The notes: generated by a model not told the origin, from the letters alone. A stretch of 64,000 nt of DNA from an uncultured Carboxylicivirga sp. (GCF_963668385.1 NZ_OY764327.1:3754501-3818500), one strand, 5' to 3'. Positions 8,938 through 18,101 are shown, counted from the stretch's first letter. Numbers and translations: made by a program.

Positions 8938-9693
8938 ATGAACAGTGAACTTATTAATGCTTTAAAACTTAAAATGCAACCGGTAGCTGTACTGCTAACC
9001 GATGAAAAGCCCGAAGATGGAATGCAATTTAAAGAAGATAACTGGACAGGATGTGTTGCTTCTATGATGGTTGCTTCCAGTAAAAAAAGCCGTTTGGCTG
9101 TTTTTGATCGTAAAACGTTTGGCTGCCCCGGAGGTGGAGTTAGTCTGGGTTTTGGCAACTGTTATGGTCATTTTCCTATTGAGAGTCTTCTGTCAACCGG
9201 AAATAAGGAAGCGGCTGCACAAATGGGTATGGGCCGAATAATGGAAGAGGGAGAACGCCTGTATAAAAGTCCTGAGTTGGCACATAAATGGGTAGAGTCA
9301 TTACCAATGACTGATGTGCCTACCCAATATGTTGTGTTCAAGCCATGGGATAAGCTTACAGAACAGGATGAGCCAGAGATGTTGGTGTTTTTTACAAATC
9401 CCGATCAATTATCAGCTTTGGTGGTAATGGCAGATTATAACCGAGGAACCAACCAAAGTGTTATGGCACCTTTTGGTGGAGCTTGTCAATCGATTTTATA
9501 TGGTTTGGATGAAGCTAAGAAAGAAGAACCTCGTTGTATGATTGGTTTCTTTGATATTTTGAAACGTACAATAGTTGATAAAGATCTTTTGACCATGACT
9601 GTGCCTTATAACTTATTTAAAGAGATGGAATCAAATGTTGAAACAAGTTTCATCAGAACACCCGAATGGGAGAAGATTCAAGAACGTTTGTAA
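8938..9693 (+). CDS. DUF169 family protein
   Basis: 251 residues, cytoplasmic. The N-terminal pattern MNSELINALKLKMQPVAVLL, the GCVASMMVAS segment near residue 40 and the glycine/cysteine motif FGCPGGGVSLGFG near 61-73 are typical of DUF169 proteins. The family has no settled function. Its conserved cysteines suggest metal or redox chemistry (inference). The gene is followed at 27 bp by a strong terminator and is therefore monocistronic or the end of a unit. Confidence 0.75.
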   Translation: MNSELINALKLKMQPVAVLLTDEKPEDGMQFKEDNWTGCVASMMVASSKKSRLAVFDRKTFGCPGGGVSLGFGNCYGHFPIESLLSTGNKEAAAQMGMGRIMEEGERLYKSPELAHKWVESLPMTDVPTQYVVFKPWDKLTEQDEPEMLVFFTNPDQLSALVVMADYNRGTNQSVMAPFGGACQSILYGLDEAKKEEPRCMIGFFDILKRTIVDKDLLTMTVPYNLFKEMESNVETSFIRTPEWEKIQERL

Positions 9694-9719
9694 TTCAATT
9701 TATAAACAAGATAGTGAAT

Positions 9720-9757
9720 GGAAGCTGTTATCGATGATAGGGCTTCCTTTTTTTTTA
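9720..9757 (+). terminator. Rho-independent terminator after the DUF169 gene
   Basis: GGAAGC at 9720-9725 pairs with GCTTCC at 9742-9747, followed by a run of ten T residues. Confidence 0.75.
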
Positions 9758-9846
9758 TTAAAAAAGGGAGTTTTATCTTCTTATTTTTGATTGCTCATTA
9801 TTAAAGATAAAAATCGCTAATTCATACAATTTTATTGATAAATTAC

Positions 9847-9854
9847 TAGATTTG
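9847..9854 (+). promoter_or_regulatory. -7 box for the FISUMP lipoprotein gene
   Basis: TAGATTTG is an exact TAnnTTTG match, about 73 bp before the ATG at 9927. No convincing -33 TTG at the usual distance was found. Confidence 0.35.
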
Positions 9855-9926
9855 AGTGCTTATTAGTTATAGAACTAATTACTATCAATCGAACCTGTAT
9901 TTATAATTAAATTAACCCAATATTGT

Positions 9927-11324
9927 ATGAAGACAAGACTACACCTTCTGATTTTGCTATGTAGTATTCTTACTGTCATATCCTGCCAAAAGGAAGAAGA
10001 TCCTACCTTTAATATCACTTTTAACATTGTTGATGACGGTCAACCGATACCAAGTGGTGAGGTTGTATTTAATAATATTTCAAAATATATAGATGTAAAT
10101 GGTGAAGTTGTTTTCGAAAACAATAAACCAGGTAATTATAAATATTCAGTTTATTGTAATAATTATGATCCTATTGAAAACGTTTCTGTTACAATTGAGG
10201 GTTCAGATGTTACTAAGAATGTAAATTTGAATTTAACATTAATAGATGTTGTAATCAAAGTGGGGGAATACAATAGTGATACAAAGATTGCAAATGCAAA
10301 AGTGGAATTAGAAGGTTATGAACCTCAATATACAGATGCAGATGGTAAAGTAGTTTTTTCGGCTATACCCAATACTACTGTAAAATTATCAGTTACTTCC
10401 GATGGCTATGCAACCTATATTAATGATGAATTTAATATAGGAGGCTACGAAACTACAACTGGTGTTGGACTCTTACCGGCTTGCAATGTAACATTTAAGG
10501 TTACTCAAAATAGTGCTCCAGTGGAAGGCGCTACAGTAAAATTAAAGGGGTTGTTGGGTAGTACTATTGATGAAACCAGTGTAACTGATGATAATGGCGT
10601 GGTAACGTTTGAGAAAATTCTTTCGTCTCAAACCCTTTTGTATACAATAGAAAAAGGAGATCACGGAGATTATGATTTGTTTACAACAGCAAGAAATGAT
10701 TTAGATTTTGATATTAAAGTTGGTGAAATAGCTAAAGACATTGATGGAAACATGTATAAGGTTGTTACCATTGGAACTCAAAAGTGGATGGCGAGTAATT
10801 TACGTACTTCCAGATTTAATGATGGTACAGAAATTCCTGAAATTGTTGATAATACCGAATGGAAAACTTCTACTTCAGCAGGTTTTTGTTGGTATCAATA
10901 TTTTACATATGAAGAACAAATAAAATTTGGTCCACTTTATAATTGGTACTGCATTGATACTGAAAAACTATGTCCGGAAGGATGGCATGTGGCAACTATT
11001 GAAGAATGGAATACTTTGGAAGAGTTTATTAAAAATGATCAAGGTGCTGAATATATCGGTAGTTATGTGAAATCTAAAGAAGAGTGGAGTCAGCAAGGTA
11101 ATGGAACCGACATTTATGGTTTGTCAATATATCCGGCAGGACATAGAAGTTCATCAGCGGGAGGAATAAGTGCACAGTATAATTCTGCTGAATTTTGGAT
11201 GAGAGAAGCCGAAGATGATACTCATGCCTACATGAGAGAATTTAGTTATGCTAATGATTACTTTATGAATATCTATGGATATTATAAGTGGAATGGTTAC
11301 AGTATTAGGTGTATTGCCGATTAA
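9927..11324 (+). CDS. FISUMP-domain lipoprotein with Ig-like repeats, probably surface exposed
   Basis: 465 residues. The lipoprotein signal ends ISCQKEEDP. The KEED after the Cys fits the Bacteroidota surface export signal. Three to four beta-sandwich repeats follow (about 25-270; each has a form like VDxNGEVVFENxxPGNY or ADGKVVFSAIP). The C-terminal FISUMP domain (about 270-465) has IGTQKWMASNLRTSRFNDG, GPLYNWYCID, LCPEGWHVATIEEWNTLE and a final NGYSIRCIAD. FISUMP domains were named from Fibrobacter and are common in Bacteroidota surface proteins, with a presumed binding role. No partner gene is adjacent. Confidence 0.8.
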   Translation: MKTRLHLLILLCSILTVISCQKEEDPTFNITFNIVDDGQPIPSGEVVFNNISKYIDVNGEVVFENNKPGNYKYSVYCNNYDPIENVSVTIEGSDVTKNVNLNLTLIDVVIKVGEYNSDTKIANAKVELEGYEPQYTDADGKVVFSAIPNTTVKLSVTSDGYATYINDEFNIGGYETTTGVGLLPACNVTFKVTQNSAPVEGATVKLKGLLGSTIDETSVTDDNGVVTFEKILSSQTLLYTIEKGDHGDYDLFTTARNDLDFDIKVGEIAKDIDGNMYKVVTIGTQKWMASNLRTSRFNDGTEIPEIVDNTEWKTSTSAGFCWYQYFTYEEQIKFGPLYNWYCIDTEKLCPEGWHVATIEEWNTLEEFIKNDQGAEYIGSYVKSKEEWSQQGNGTDIYGLSIYPAGHRSSSAGGISAQYNSAEFWMREAEDDTHAYMREFSYANDYFMNIYGYYKWNGYSIRCIAD

Positions 11325-11476
11325 TCTATTTAGCAGAAGCTTGATTTTCTATTCATATATAAAGGTGATAGATAAGATCTAATTGCACTATTATATCATT
11401 ATCGTTTTATTTATAGTATAGTGTGTAGGGCACGAATATTGTATATTTACATGACCAGACATTTAAAACTACTGCA

Positions 11477-12850
11477 ATGAAACGAGTGAAAGAGAAGATG
11501 GGATTAAAACGAGTGAGTTTTTTATATCAATTAACAGGATTCTTTTTGTTGGTTGTAGTTATTTGTATGAGTTGTTCTTCCAACTCGCCAGCACCCGAAT
11601 ATAATCCAGGTGGTGATCCTGCAGAACCACCTTTTGAAGGGCAATCAAGCTATACAATTGAATTAGATAAATGGAATATTGATAATACTGGACATAATGC
11701 TGAGGCAACAACCAATAATCTACAGGCTGCAATTGATTGGGCGGTTGATAACAATTATGATGTAGTGAATCTTCCTGCAGGTATTTATTTAGTAGGTATC
11801 GAGCGAAGTGATATTTACACAGGAGGAATTGAGCTACATGATAGTCTTGTTTTTCAAATGGATGATAATGCCGAGATTCGAATGAAACCTCATGATAGAT
11901 GGAATGCAAGTGCCATATCGATCACTGGCAAATCACATGTAGTGATAAGAGGAGGAACTATACGTGGCGATCGCAATGGTCATATTTTTACTCCACGGCC
12001 TGATGGTGCTACGGCTCATGACGAAGGCCATAATATTACCATTCAAAACGAAAGTGCTTATGTTTTAATTGATCATGTTACTTTAACCGAAGCTACTGGT
12101 GATGGCATATTAATGGTTGGTCAGAGTGGCGAAGGTTCTTCAGTTACGAATGTAACGGTGCGTAATTGTAACATTTTTAATAATCGCAGGCAGGGTATCT
12201 CTATTGTTGGAGGTGTACGAGTTTTAATTGAAGATAATGAAATTCACCACACCAATGGAACAGCACCTCAGTTTGGTATCGATATCGAAAGTCTTAGTTA
12301 CGAGAGTAAAGATATCATCATACGTAAAAATTATTTTCACCATAATGCAGGTGGCGATTTTGTAAATGCCGATGGACGAAATGTGTTGTTCGAAAATAAT
12401 ACACTTGAAGAAGGAGATGGTAATCGTAACATTGATGGGCCAATAGTATTCTGGAAAAACGCTGATCAAACCATACGAAATAATACCATGTACGTTCGAA
12501 ATGGTTCGGTAAATGGTAAAGTAGGAATCATAGGCTACTCAAATAACAATCCCAAAACCAATAGCGCTACTTCATATATTTTAAATAATTACTTTGATGG
12601 ATGTGGATTGTACGTTTACAAAAGTGCCGATATGGTGATAAAAGACAATACAATTCTAAATGGTTATGTATGCGTGTATCAATATGTAAATCTTACCATT
12701 GAAAACAATGAAGTGTATCACGATTCGAAATGTTGGGCATGGCGTTTTAAAGAAGTGTATGGTACCGCATCGGGTAACACCTATGGAGGGGAACCATTTG
12801 ATATTCCATTAAAAAAAGATACACCTTATAATGGTTGTTGGATCGATTAG
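11477..12850 (+). CDS. Right-handed beta-helix lipoprotein (pectate-lyase-like fold)
   Basis: 457 residues. The lipoprotein signal ends ICMSCSSN. The first methionines at 11477 and 11498 are both possible starts. The mature protein shows repeated beta-helix coils with Asn ladders (for example VTNVTVRNCNIFNNRRQGISI, VLIEDNEIHHTNG, IIIRKNYFHHNAGG) through about residues 110-440. This fold is used by polysaccharide lyases, GH28-type hydrolases and epimerases. I cannot assign a catalytic site, so 'polysaccharide-active or glycan-binding' is an inference. A near-consensus TATATTTA box at 11442-11449 precedes it. The PUL lies more than 10 kb away, so a shared role is not indicated. Confidence 0.7.
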   Translation: MKRVKEKMGLKRVSFLYQLTGFFLLVVVICMSCSSNSPAPEYNPGGDPAEPPFEGQSSYTIELDKWNIDNTGHNAEATTNNLQAAIDWAVDNNYDVVNLPAGIYLVGIERSDIYTGGIELHDSLVFQMDDNAEIRMKPHDRWNASAISITGKSHVVIRGGTIRGDRNGHIFTPRPDGATAHDEGHNITIQNESAYVLIDHVTLTEATGDGILMVGQSGEGSSVTNVTVRNCNIFNNRRQGISIVGGVRVLIEDNEIHHTNGTAPQFGIDIESLSYESKDIIIRKNYFHHNAGGDFVNADGRNVLFENNTLEEGDGNRNIDGPIVFWKNADQTIRNNTMYVRNGSVNGKVGIIGYSNNNPKTNSATSYILNNYFDGCGLYVYKSADMVIKDNTILNGYVCVYQYVNLTIENNEVYHDSKCWAWRFKEVYGTASGNTYGGEPFDIPLKKDTPYNGCWID

Positions 12851-12906
12851 AAGAATTTATTTCGCATTTTTACACAAACTAACCATTATGCTTTTAATGT
12901 TGATTA

Positions 12907-13863
12907 ATGCACAAAGAAAACTCAGTATCCGAAAAGGTGTTAGGAGTTGTTGATCAATCATCCGGTTATCATCAACATCTTTTTTATCGTTTATATAACC
13001 CGCAAAGAGAAAAAATACATGCTACCCTGCTAATTCTTCATGGTATGCAGGAGCATAGTGGACGATATAAAACATTTGCAAACTATACAGCAGAGAGGGG
13101 AATTGCTGTTTTGATTTATGATCATCTCGGGCATGGGAAAACAGCCAGAAATGTCGATGACTTTGGATTTATTGCAAAGAACAAAGGCGCTGACAAATTA
13201 GTGAATGATGCCGTTTTAATGGTTGATTATCTGCAACAACAGTTTCCTGAAGTGCCACATTTTTTAGCGGGGCATTCAATGGGCTCTTTTATTGCGCGTT
13301 GTGTATTGCAACAACATAGCTCCATGTTTAAAGGAGCAATTATAATTGGAACAGGAACTACCAATCAATCGGCTATTTACAGCAAGGCTTTTCTGGCGTT
13401 ATTAAATAAGGTTGCTCCAAGGATGAAAAGTCCTTTTATTAACAAGATTTTTAGCTCGATGAATGAAAAGAAATTCAGGAATGAAGATGATTTTGATGGT
13501 ACCAATTGGTTAAGCTTAAACAATGCTAATCGGCGAGCTTTTTGTGAGGATCCTTTATGCGGATTGCCTTTTACTAATAATGGTTTTTACAATTTAGTGC
13601 AGTTAAACATTAAGGCTACAAAACAGAATTGGGCTAAAAATATAAACAAGCACTATCCATTACTTTTTTCCAGTGGAGAAAATGATCCTATTGGTAATTT
13701 TGGTAAAGGAGTAAAGCAAACTGTAAATGCATTAAAAAAGGAGGGGTTCGATAATGTAAATCTTCATCTCTATCCCAATCTTCGTCACGAAGTTTTGAAT
13801 GAAGAAAACAAAGAAGAGGTTTTTAATGATATTATAGATAACTGGTTGCTTAAGTTAGTTTAG
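12907..13863 (+). CDS. Alpha/beta hydrolase of the monoacylglycerol lipase / lysophospholipase type
   Basis: 318 residues, no signal peptide. The oxyanion-region motif LHGMQEHSGRY (about 45-54) and the nucleophile elbow GHSMGS (Ser124) match the serine aminopeptidase S33 / hydrolase_4 group. The other triad members are probably D260 (SGENDPIG) and H294 (LRHEVLNE), in the expected order and spacing. Likely a cytoplasmic lipase or esterase acting on monoacylglycerol or lysolipid. The exact substrate is not readable. It starts 56 bp after the beta-helix gene. Confidence 0.85.
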   Translation: MHKENSVSEKVLGVVDQSSGYHQHLFYRLYNPQREKIHATLLILHGMQEHSGRYKTFANYTAERGIAVLIYDHLGHGKTARNVDDFGFIAKNKGADKLVNDAVLMVDYLQQQFPEVPHFLAGHSMGSFIARCVLQQHSSMFKGAIIIGTGTTNQSAIYSKAFLALLNKVAPRMKSPFINKIFSSMNEKKFRNEDDFDGTNWLSLNNANRRAFCEDPLCGLPFTNNGFYNLVQLNIKATKQNWAKNINKHYPLLFSSGENDPIGNFGKGVKQTVNALKKEGFDNVNLHLYPNLRHEVLNEENKEEVFNDIIDNWLLKLV

Positions 13864-13974
13864 GTCTGTTATTTTGTTGAAATTTAATCATGTATGTGGT
13901 ATAGAAGAAAAAGAGTGTAAAATATCTGAAAATACTCTATTTACATCCATAATCTTTCTTTACTTTTGGTCTTG

Positions 13975-14129
13975 ATATTCGGTTCTTATCGATTAAAAGG
14001 GAATCCTGTGTAATTCAGGAACTATCCCCGTAGCTGTAAGTTCTACTAAATGTTTTATCATTTCTGCCACTAACCATTAGCGTTGGGAAGGCGATAAAAC
14101 AGGAACAAGTCAGAAGACCTGCCGAATAT
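13975..14129 (+). ncRNA. Cobalamin (B12) riboswitch
   Basis: The closing P1 stem is perfect: ATATTCGG 13975-13982 with CCGAATAT 14122-14129. The core carries the family's conserved blocks: AAAAGGGAA, GTGTAATTCAGGAAC, CCCCGTAGCTGTAAG, TGCCACT, GTTGGGAAGGCG and the B12 box AAGTCAGAAGACCTGCC. A possible expression-platform hairpin follows (ATAATAGTT 14162-14170 with AATTGTTAT 14174-14182), without a strong U tract, so control may be at translation. It sits 104 bases ahead of the DUF4198 gene and presumably turns it down when cobalamin is abundant. Confidence 0.93.
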
Positions 14130-14233
14130 AAGTATCGTAGCTTTCGGGAGAAAGGCAGAAGATAATAGTTGGCAATTGTTATTCTATTCTCATTTCGTAA
14201 GCTGCATTTTTTAAACCAATTAATAAGTATCTG

Positions 14234-15037
14234 ATGAGAATTTTATTGACAGTAGCAGCCATTGTTTTGTCTTTGAATAGCTTTACAGCTAAGGCACATG
14301 TTCCTTTTTTAAAACCAAACCAATTTATCATTCTTCATAATCGTTTACAGATTGAATCTTCGTTTACCGAATTTCCTTTTCAAGCTGATTTTGCCATGGT
14401 GGCTCCATCTTACATCATGTTTGGTCCTAAACAAGAGCAAATTGAGCTTAAACCAACTGCCAAAACAAGTGCTGCCTGTTATTTAGAACCTGAAATTTCG
14501 TTGGAAGGTACATATCGTATTCATGCTGCTTTACGCAAAGGACCTAAATATAAGGCTATAGAAACGGCAGAAGGGAAATTGTATTTTTCCGATGATATTA
14601 AGAATCATACGGGAACCATGACCACACTTCAGTATTATAGCAGTGCTGATACATATTTGATGAAAGGCAAACCTAATTATGAACCTACATTAGTTAGCAA
14701 AGGGGTGGAAATAATACCATTATCATCTCCCAATAAGATAATTGTGGATCAAGAAAATTCGTTCAAAGTTTATCAGGATGGAAGACCTGTTGCTGATACC
14801 CGTATTGTGGTAGTTTATAACAATGAGCATTACGATAAAAAACGAATTGGTGATTTATACGACGTAGAAAATTCTCGCGATAGTAATATTTATACTAATG
14901 ATAATGGAGTATTTAGTTTCAAGGCAAAGAAAGCCGGCTTGGTGTTATTATTTGTGACCATCCATAGAAAAAATGATGATGGTTATTGGGAAAGTTACAA
15001 TACTTCGTTAACACTCGAGGTTAATTTGCCATCATAG
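14234..15037 (+). CDS. DUF4198 periplasmic protein, probable cobalt-uptake component
   Basis: 267 residues with a Sec signal peptide ending TAKAHVPFL. Mature proteins of the DUF4198 family (COG5266) start with such a His-containing segment and accompany nickel/cobalt transporters as periplasmic parts. The body reads as beta-sandwich, with an Ig-like C-terminal half (VYQDGRPVADTRIVVVYN, then NDNGVFSFKAKKAG). The cobalamin riboswitch directly upstream supports a role in cobalt supply for B12 synthesis. No transporter gene follows, so its partners must be elsewhere. The functional assignment is by family and regulation. Confidence 0.82.
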   Translation: MRILLTVAAIVLSLNSFTAKAHVPFLKPNQFIILHNRLQIESSFTEFPFQADFAMVAPSYIMFGPKQEQIELKPTAKTSAACYLEPEISLEGTYRIHAALRKGPKYKAIETAEGKLYFSDDIKNHTGTMTTLQYYSSADTYLMKGKPNYEPTLVSKGVEIIPLSSPNKIIVDQENSFKVYQDGRPVADTRIVVVYNNEHYDKKRIGDLYDVENSRDSNIYTNDNGVFSFKAKKAGLVLLFVTIHRKNDDGYWESYNTSLTLEVNLPS

Positions 15038-15226
15038 TGACGGGTGATTAGAATAGTTAAAAATACTAACTGGCTTTACTAGCTTTTGATGCGAGTAATG
15101 GTGTTCGTAATTTGCAGCTTGTTCGTATCTAGTATTTCCTTTATCATTCTCTAATGATTTTTCAAATTTGACGATTTTGTATCCTCCCCAAACAAGAATA
15201 GGAAGAAGTAAATAATATTTTATCAT
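15032..15226 (-). CDS. Possible small membrane-anchored protein
   Basis: 64 residues beginning with one hydrophobic helix (YYLLLPILVWGGYKIV) followed by a charged tail. It overlaps the end of the DUF4198 gene by 6 bp on the other strand. The composition looks like a genuine single-pass peptide, but no family is known to me and no clear promoter is visible. Confidence 0.4.
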   Translation of the reverse strand: MIKYYLLLPILVWGGYKIVKFEKSLENDKGNTRYEQAANYEHHYSHQKLVKPVSIFNYSNHPSL

Positions 15227-15372
15227 GGCGATTTTATTTATTGTTTGATAACAAATGTAGAGAGCTGTACGAAGGATCTAAAACGGCTATTTCAAAGAGG
15301 TTGAAGCTAATTATGGATATTCAATAAAAAATAGCTGGTATATAACTAGAAGTACTGTTGATTCTTCTTGCA

Positions 15373-15422
15373 ATTTGCAATTATCCGTTGGATAAATTCT
15401 ATATTTACGGATAATTGCAAAT
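15373..15422. promoter_or_regulatory. Perfect 16-bp inverted repeat framing a promoter
   Basis: ATTTGCAATTATCCGT at 15373-15388 and its exact reverse complement at 15407-15422 are separated by 18 bp. The spacer and right arm contain a near-consensus -7 box (TATATTTA, 15400-15407), with TTTG at 15374-15377 as a possible -33 element. The repeat lies 36 bp before the start of an HTH regulator, the position expected for an autoregulatory operator. A transcript-level hairpin is the alternative. Confidence 0.6.
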
Positions 15423-15458
15423 AATAATACTTCAATTATTGATTTATCATTCATTAAA

Positions 15459-16433
15459 ATGGAGATTCAACAGAAGCTTTTTGATGAGATTAAGAATAAG
15501 TTAGAGCCTAATTTACGATTAGCTGATGTAATTGGTGATTTGTTACAAATTAGTTCCGACTCAACTTACCGGCGTATTAGAGGTGATAAGGAATTATCGT
15601 TAAGTGAGCTGAAATTATTGTGTTCGCATTTTGATATTTCGCTCGATCATTTAATGAATCATCGGGTTGATTCAATTCCGTTTAATTATACTCCATTGAG
15701 TTTTGGTTCTTCTGATGTATATGAGAAGTATATGAATCGTTTAGCTCAGCTTTATATTGCATTAGCAAAAAGTGGTAAAGCCGAATGTAAGATAACTGCA
15801 CAGGATGTTCCTGTTTTTCATTTTTTGCCTTACACTGAGCTTACCTTCTTTAAAGTGTATGCTCTTTTTCGGAGTTTAACCAACGAAGTAATTACTTATG
15901 AGGCTTTTGTTAAGCAATTGGATAAGGATAAGCTTGAAACAACTTATCATTCAATTGTTGATTCCTTCTTACAAATTCCATCTACTGAAATATGGAGTGA
16001 TCACACCATTGAACCTATCCTTAATTTGTTAAGTTATTATAACGATATTGGTAGTTTCGAATCCAATGAAAACGCATTGCTTTTGGTTGAGCAATTGCAA
16101 AGTATGGTAAAAGATATTGAGCAAAAAACTCAGGTTGCATCCAAAGTATATAAAGGAATAGCTACGCCTTTTAATTTCTATCTGAGTCCGGTGGATATGC
16201 AAAATGACTTTATTCAAATGAAAAGCCCTAAGGGGACAACTACATCCATTAAACTTTTTACCATCAATGCCATTTTTACAACTGATCAGGCTTTTAATGA
16301 AGAAACCGAAAGGTGGATTGATAACACTAAAATAAAATCGATGCAGCTGAGTGGAACATCAGAACGTGAACGATTCCGATTCTTCAACCAGCTAAAAAGT
16401 AAAGTGCAAAAGCTGAAAACTGAGTTTGAATAA
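15459..16433 (+). CDS. HTH transcriptional regulator with a large sensor region
   Basis: 324 residues. An N-terminal Xre-like helix-turn-helix (about 15-60: LRLADVIGDLLQI, STYRRIRGDKELSLSELKLL, CSHFDISLDHLMNH) is followed by about 260 residues of mostly helical sequence with no recognised ligand-binding domain. Proteins of this layout occur in Bacteroidota as uncharacterised regulators. The perfect inverted repeat just upstream suggests autoregulation. The next gene is convergent, so no target operon is obvious locally. Confidence 0.7.
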   Translation: MEIQQKLFDEIKNKLEPNLRLADVIGDLLQISSDSTYRRIRGDKELSLSELKLLCSHFDISLDHLMNHRVDSIPFNYTPLSFGSSDVYEKYMNRLAQLYIALAKSGKAECKITAQDVPVFHFLPYTELTFFKVYALFRSLTNEVITYEAFVKQLDKDKLETTYHSIVDSFLQIPSTEIWSDHTIEPILNLLSYYNDIGSFESNENALLLVEQLQSMVKDIEQKTQVASKVYKGIATPFNFYLSPVDMQNDFIQMKSPKGTTTSIKLFTINAIFTTDQAFNEETERWIDNTKIKSMQLSGTSERERFRFFNQLKSKVQKLKTEFE

Positions 16434-16447
16434 TCAATATACAAACT

Positions 16448-16476
16448 CAATACTTTATTAATTTATTAAAGTATTG
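16448..16476. terminator. AT-rich bidirectional terminator between convergent genes
   Basis: CAATACTTTA (16448-16457) pairs perfectly with TAAAGTATTG (16467-16476). It lies between the HTH gene and the AraC gene and overlaps the AraC stop region. It is weak in GC, so its efficiency is uncertain. Confidence 0.4.
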
Positions 16477-17300
16477 TCTTGCTTCTGCACATGCTCTTTT
16501 ACACTTTGCTGAAATTCTTGCGGAGTTTGTTTGGTTAACTGTTTAAAAAAACGACTGAAGTAAGAACTGTCTTTAAATCCCAGGTTAAAACCAATTTCTT
16601 TAATGGTGTTTTCACTATGAATAATTTGCCGTTTGGCTTCCAGTACCACACGATCGTGAATCAACTGCATGGCTGTTTTATTCAGTTTTTCTTTTAATAT
16701 CTGATTTAATCGTTTGGCACTGATGCCTAATTTATCGGCATAAAACTCGGCTGTGCGTTCCTCCAAATAATTCATTTCAAGTAAAAGCATAAATTCGTAA
16801 ATACGCTTTTCGTTAATATCCTGCTTGGTAAAATGTTGCTCCTTAAGCTCGATTAATTTAAGAAGAAATACTTTTAGCAAGGCTTTTATCATCACCAATT
16901 GGCTTTCTTCTTTTTGGTATTCTTCCATAAGAAGATCAAAAACCGAAGCTAGTCCTTTGGCACTTTGCTCGTTTACCTGAAGGCATGAAAATTCGCCCTG
17001 AATATTAAACATGCGAAATATATCAAGAATAAATTCCTTTAAATCGCCTTCAACTAACTCACGTTTAAAAGATATTAGAATACCCTTTTTACCTGCTTTA
17101 TTTAACTGATGTACGCGGTAAGGAGGAATCAGATAAATCCAATCTCCACGCAATGTTTGAAATGAATGTTGAGGTATATGTAAAGCATCCTCATCGTGTA
17201 ACCAAACAATTTCAAAAAATTCTCTTCTTGCCGGATCTTCTAAATAAGAAGGTGGACAATTATCTAAATTGCGGATGTAAATAACTTGATTTTCTAACAT
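16458..17300 (-). CDS. AraC-family regulator of the PHI/HPS genes
   Basis: 280 residues. The N-terminal ~150 residues look like a cupin-type sensing domain (HSFQTLRGDWIYLIPPYRVHQL). The C-terminal AraC DNA-binding domain has both HTH units: YADKLGISAKRLNQILKEK and IKEIGFNLGFKDSSYFSRFFKQLTKQTPQEF. It is divergent from the hexulose-phosphate genes across a 168-bp region that holds two 20-bp direct repeats, so it most likely controls them. The inducer is unknown. Formaldehyde or a sugar phosphate are natural guesses given the targets (inference). Confidence 0.87.
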   Translation of the reverse strand: MLENQVIYIRNLDNCPPSYLEDPARREFFEIVWLHDEDALHIPQHSFQTLRGDWIYLIPPYRVHQLNKAGKKGILISFKRELVEGDLKEFILDIFRMFNIQGEFSCLQVNEQSAKGLASVFDLLMEEYQKEESQLVMIKALLKVFLLKLIELKEQHFTKQDINEKRIYEFMLLLEMNYLEERTAEFYADKLGISAKRLNQILKEKLNKTAMQLIHDRVVLEAKRQIIHSENTIKEIGFNLGFKDSSYFSRFFKQLTKQTPQEFQQSVKEHVQKQDNTLIN

Positions 17301-17344
17301 GATCTTTCCCCTTTATCGTGACTTGAAATATAGCTTATTTCCAT

Positions 17345-17416
17345 ATTGTACCACAAAAATATCAGAATATCCAATAGGTAGTATGGATATGGGCAAATTA
17401 TACCATACAACTATCA
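17345..17416. promoter_or_regulatory. Paired AraC-type binding sites
   Basis: ATTGTACCACAAAAATATCA (17345-17364) and ATTATACCATACAACTATCA (17397-17416) match at 16 of 20 positions and start 52 bp apart, about five helical turns. They lie between the AraC gene and the promoter of the PHI/HPS unit. Confidence 0.55.
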
Positions 17417-17448
17417 AATAGTATACTTCAGCATCTTTTTTTCTGTTC

Positions 17449-17456
17449 TAGTTTTG
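17449..17456 (+). promoter_or_regulatory. -7 box of the PHI/HPS unit
   Basis: TAGTTTTG is an exact TAnnTTTG match. No good -33 TTG is visible, consistent with dependence on an activator bound at the repeats ending 33 bp upstream. The leader would be very short. Confidence 0.5.
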
Positions 17457-17468
17457 CAATGTAATAAT

Positions 17469-18062
17469 ATGAAGGCTATGGAATATACAGATACATTAAC
17501 ACAAAAAGAGGGGGTTCAACAAGCGTTGGGAATGATTATTTCAGAACATCAACAACTGTTTAGTCATATTGAGTTGGATGAGATATCGGAAATCGAAAAT
17601 TCCATTAAAAAAGCAAAATCCATATTTTTATTGGGAGCCGGACGTACCGGGTTTATGATTAATGCAGCTGCAATGCGATTGATGCATTTAGGATTCAATG
17701 TTCATGTAGTAGGTGAAACAACTAGTCCTGCAATTACAGAGGGCGATTTATTGATTGCCGGATCGGGTTCGGGAACTACATCAAATATCGTAAAGGCAGC
17801 TGAAACAGCTCGTAAATGTGGAGCGGAAATTATAAGCTTTACAACTAATCCGGCGTCGCCACTTGCAGTATTATCTGCTCATCGAATCATTATCCCTGCT
17901 GCCGGAAAGCAACAACTGAATAAAACTGTTTCACATCAATATGCCGGAAGTTTATTCGAACAATCCTTTTTGTTGCTTTTCGATGCTATCATTCAGCATT
18001 TATGGCAGGAGTCGGGTGTAAGCCGCGATGACTTATGGAAGCGTCATACCAATATGGAATAG
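17469..18062 (+). CDS. hxlB: 6-phospho-3-hexuloisomerase (PHI), SIS-domain protein
   Basis: About 197 residues from ATG 17469. ATG 17478 is also possible, and an upstream TTG lies inside the promoter box. A single SIS sugar-isomerase domain covers most of the protein (IFLLGAGRTGFMINAAAMRLMHLGFNVHVVGE, GDLLIAGSGSGTTSNIV, IISFTTNPASPLA), of the length usual for PHI. It converts hexulose 6-phosphate to fructose 6-phosphate in the ribulose monophosphate (RuMP) pathway. The HPS gene follows 39 bp later, making the classic pair. Other SIS isomerases are possible on sequence alone, but the neighbour settles it. Confidence 0.88.
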   Translation: MKAMEYTDTLTQKEGVQQALGMIISEHQQLFSHIELDEISEIENSIKKAKSIFLLGAGRTGFMINAAAMRLMHLGFNVHVVGETTSPAITEGDLLIAGSGSGTTSNIVKAAETARKCGAEIISFTTNPASPLAVLSAHRIIIPAAGKQQLNKTVSHQYAGSLFEQSFLLLFDAIIQHLWQESGVSRDDLWKRHTNME

Positions 18063-18101
18063 ATAATCATTGATTAAAAAACAAATAAACATTTAAATAT
18101 T

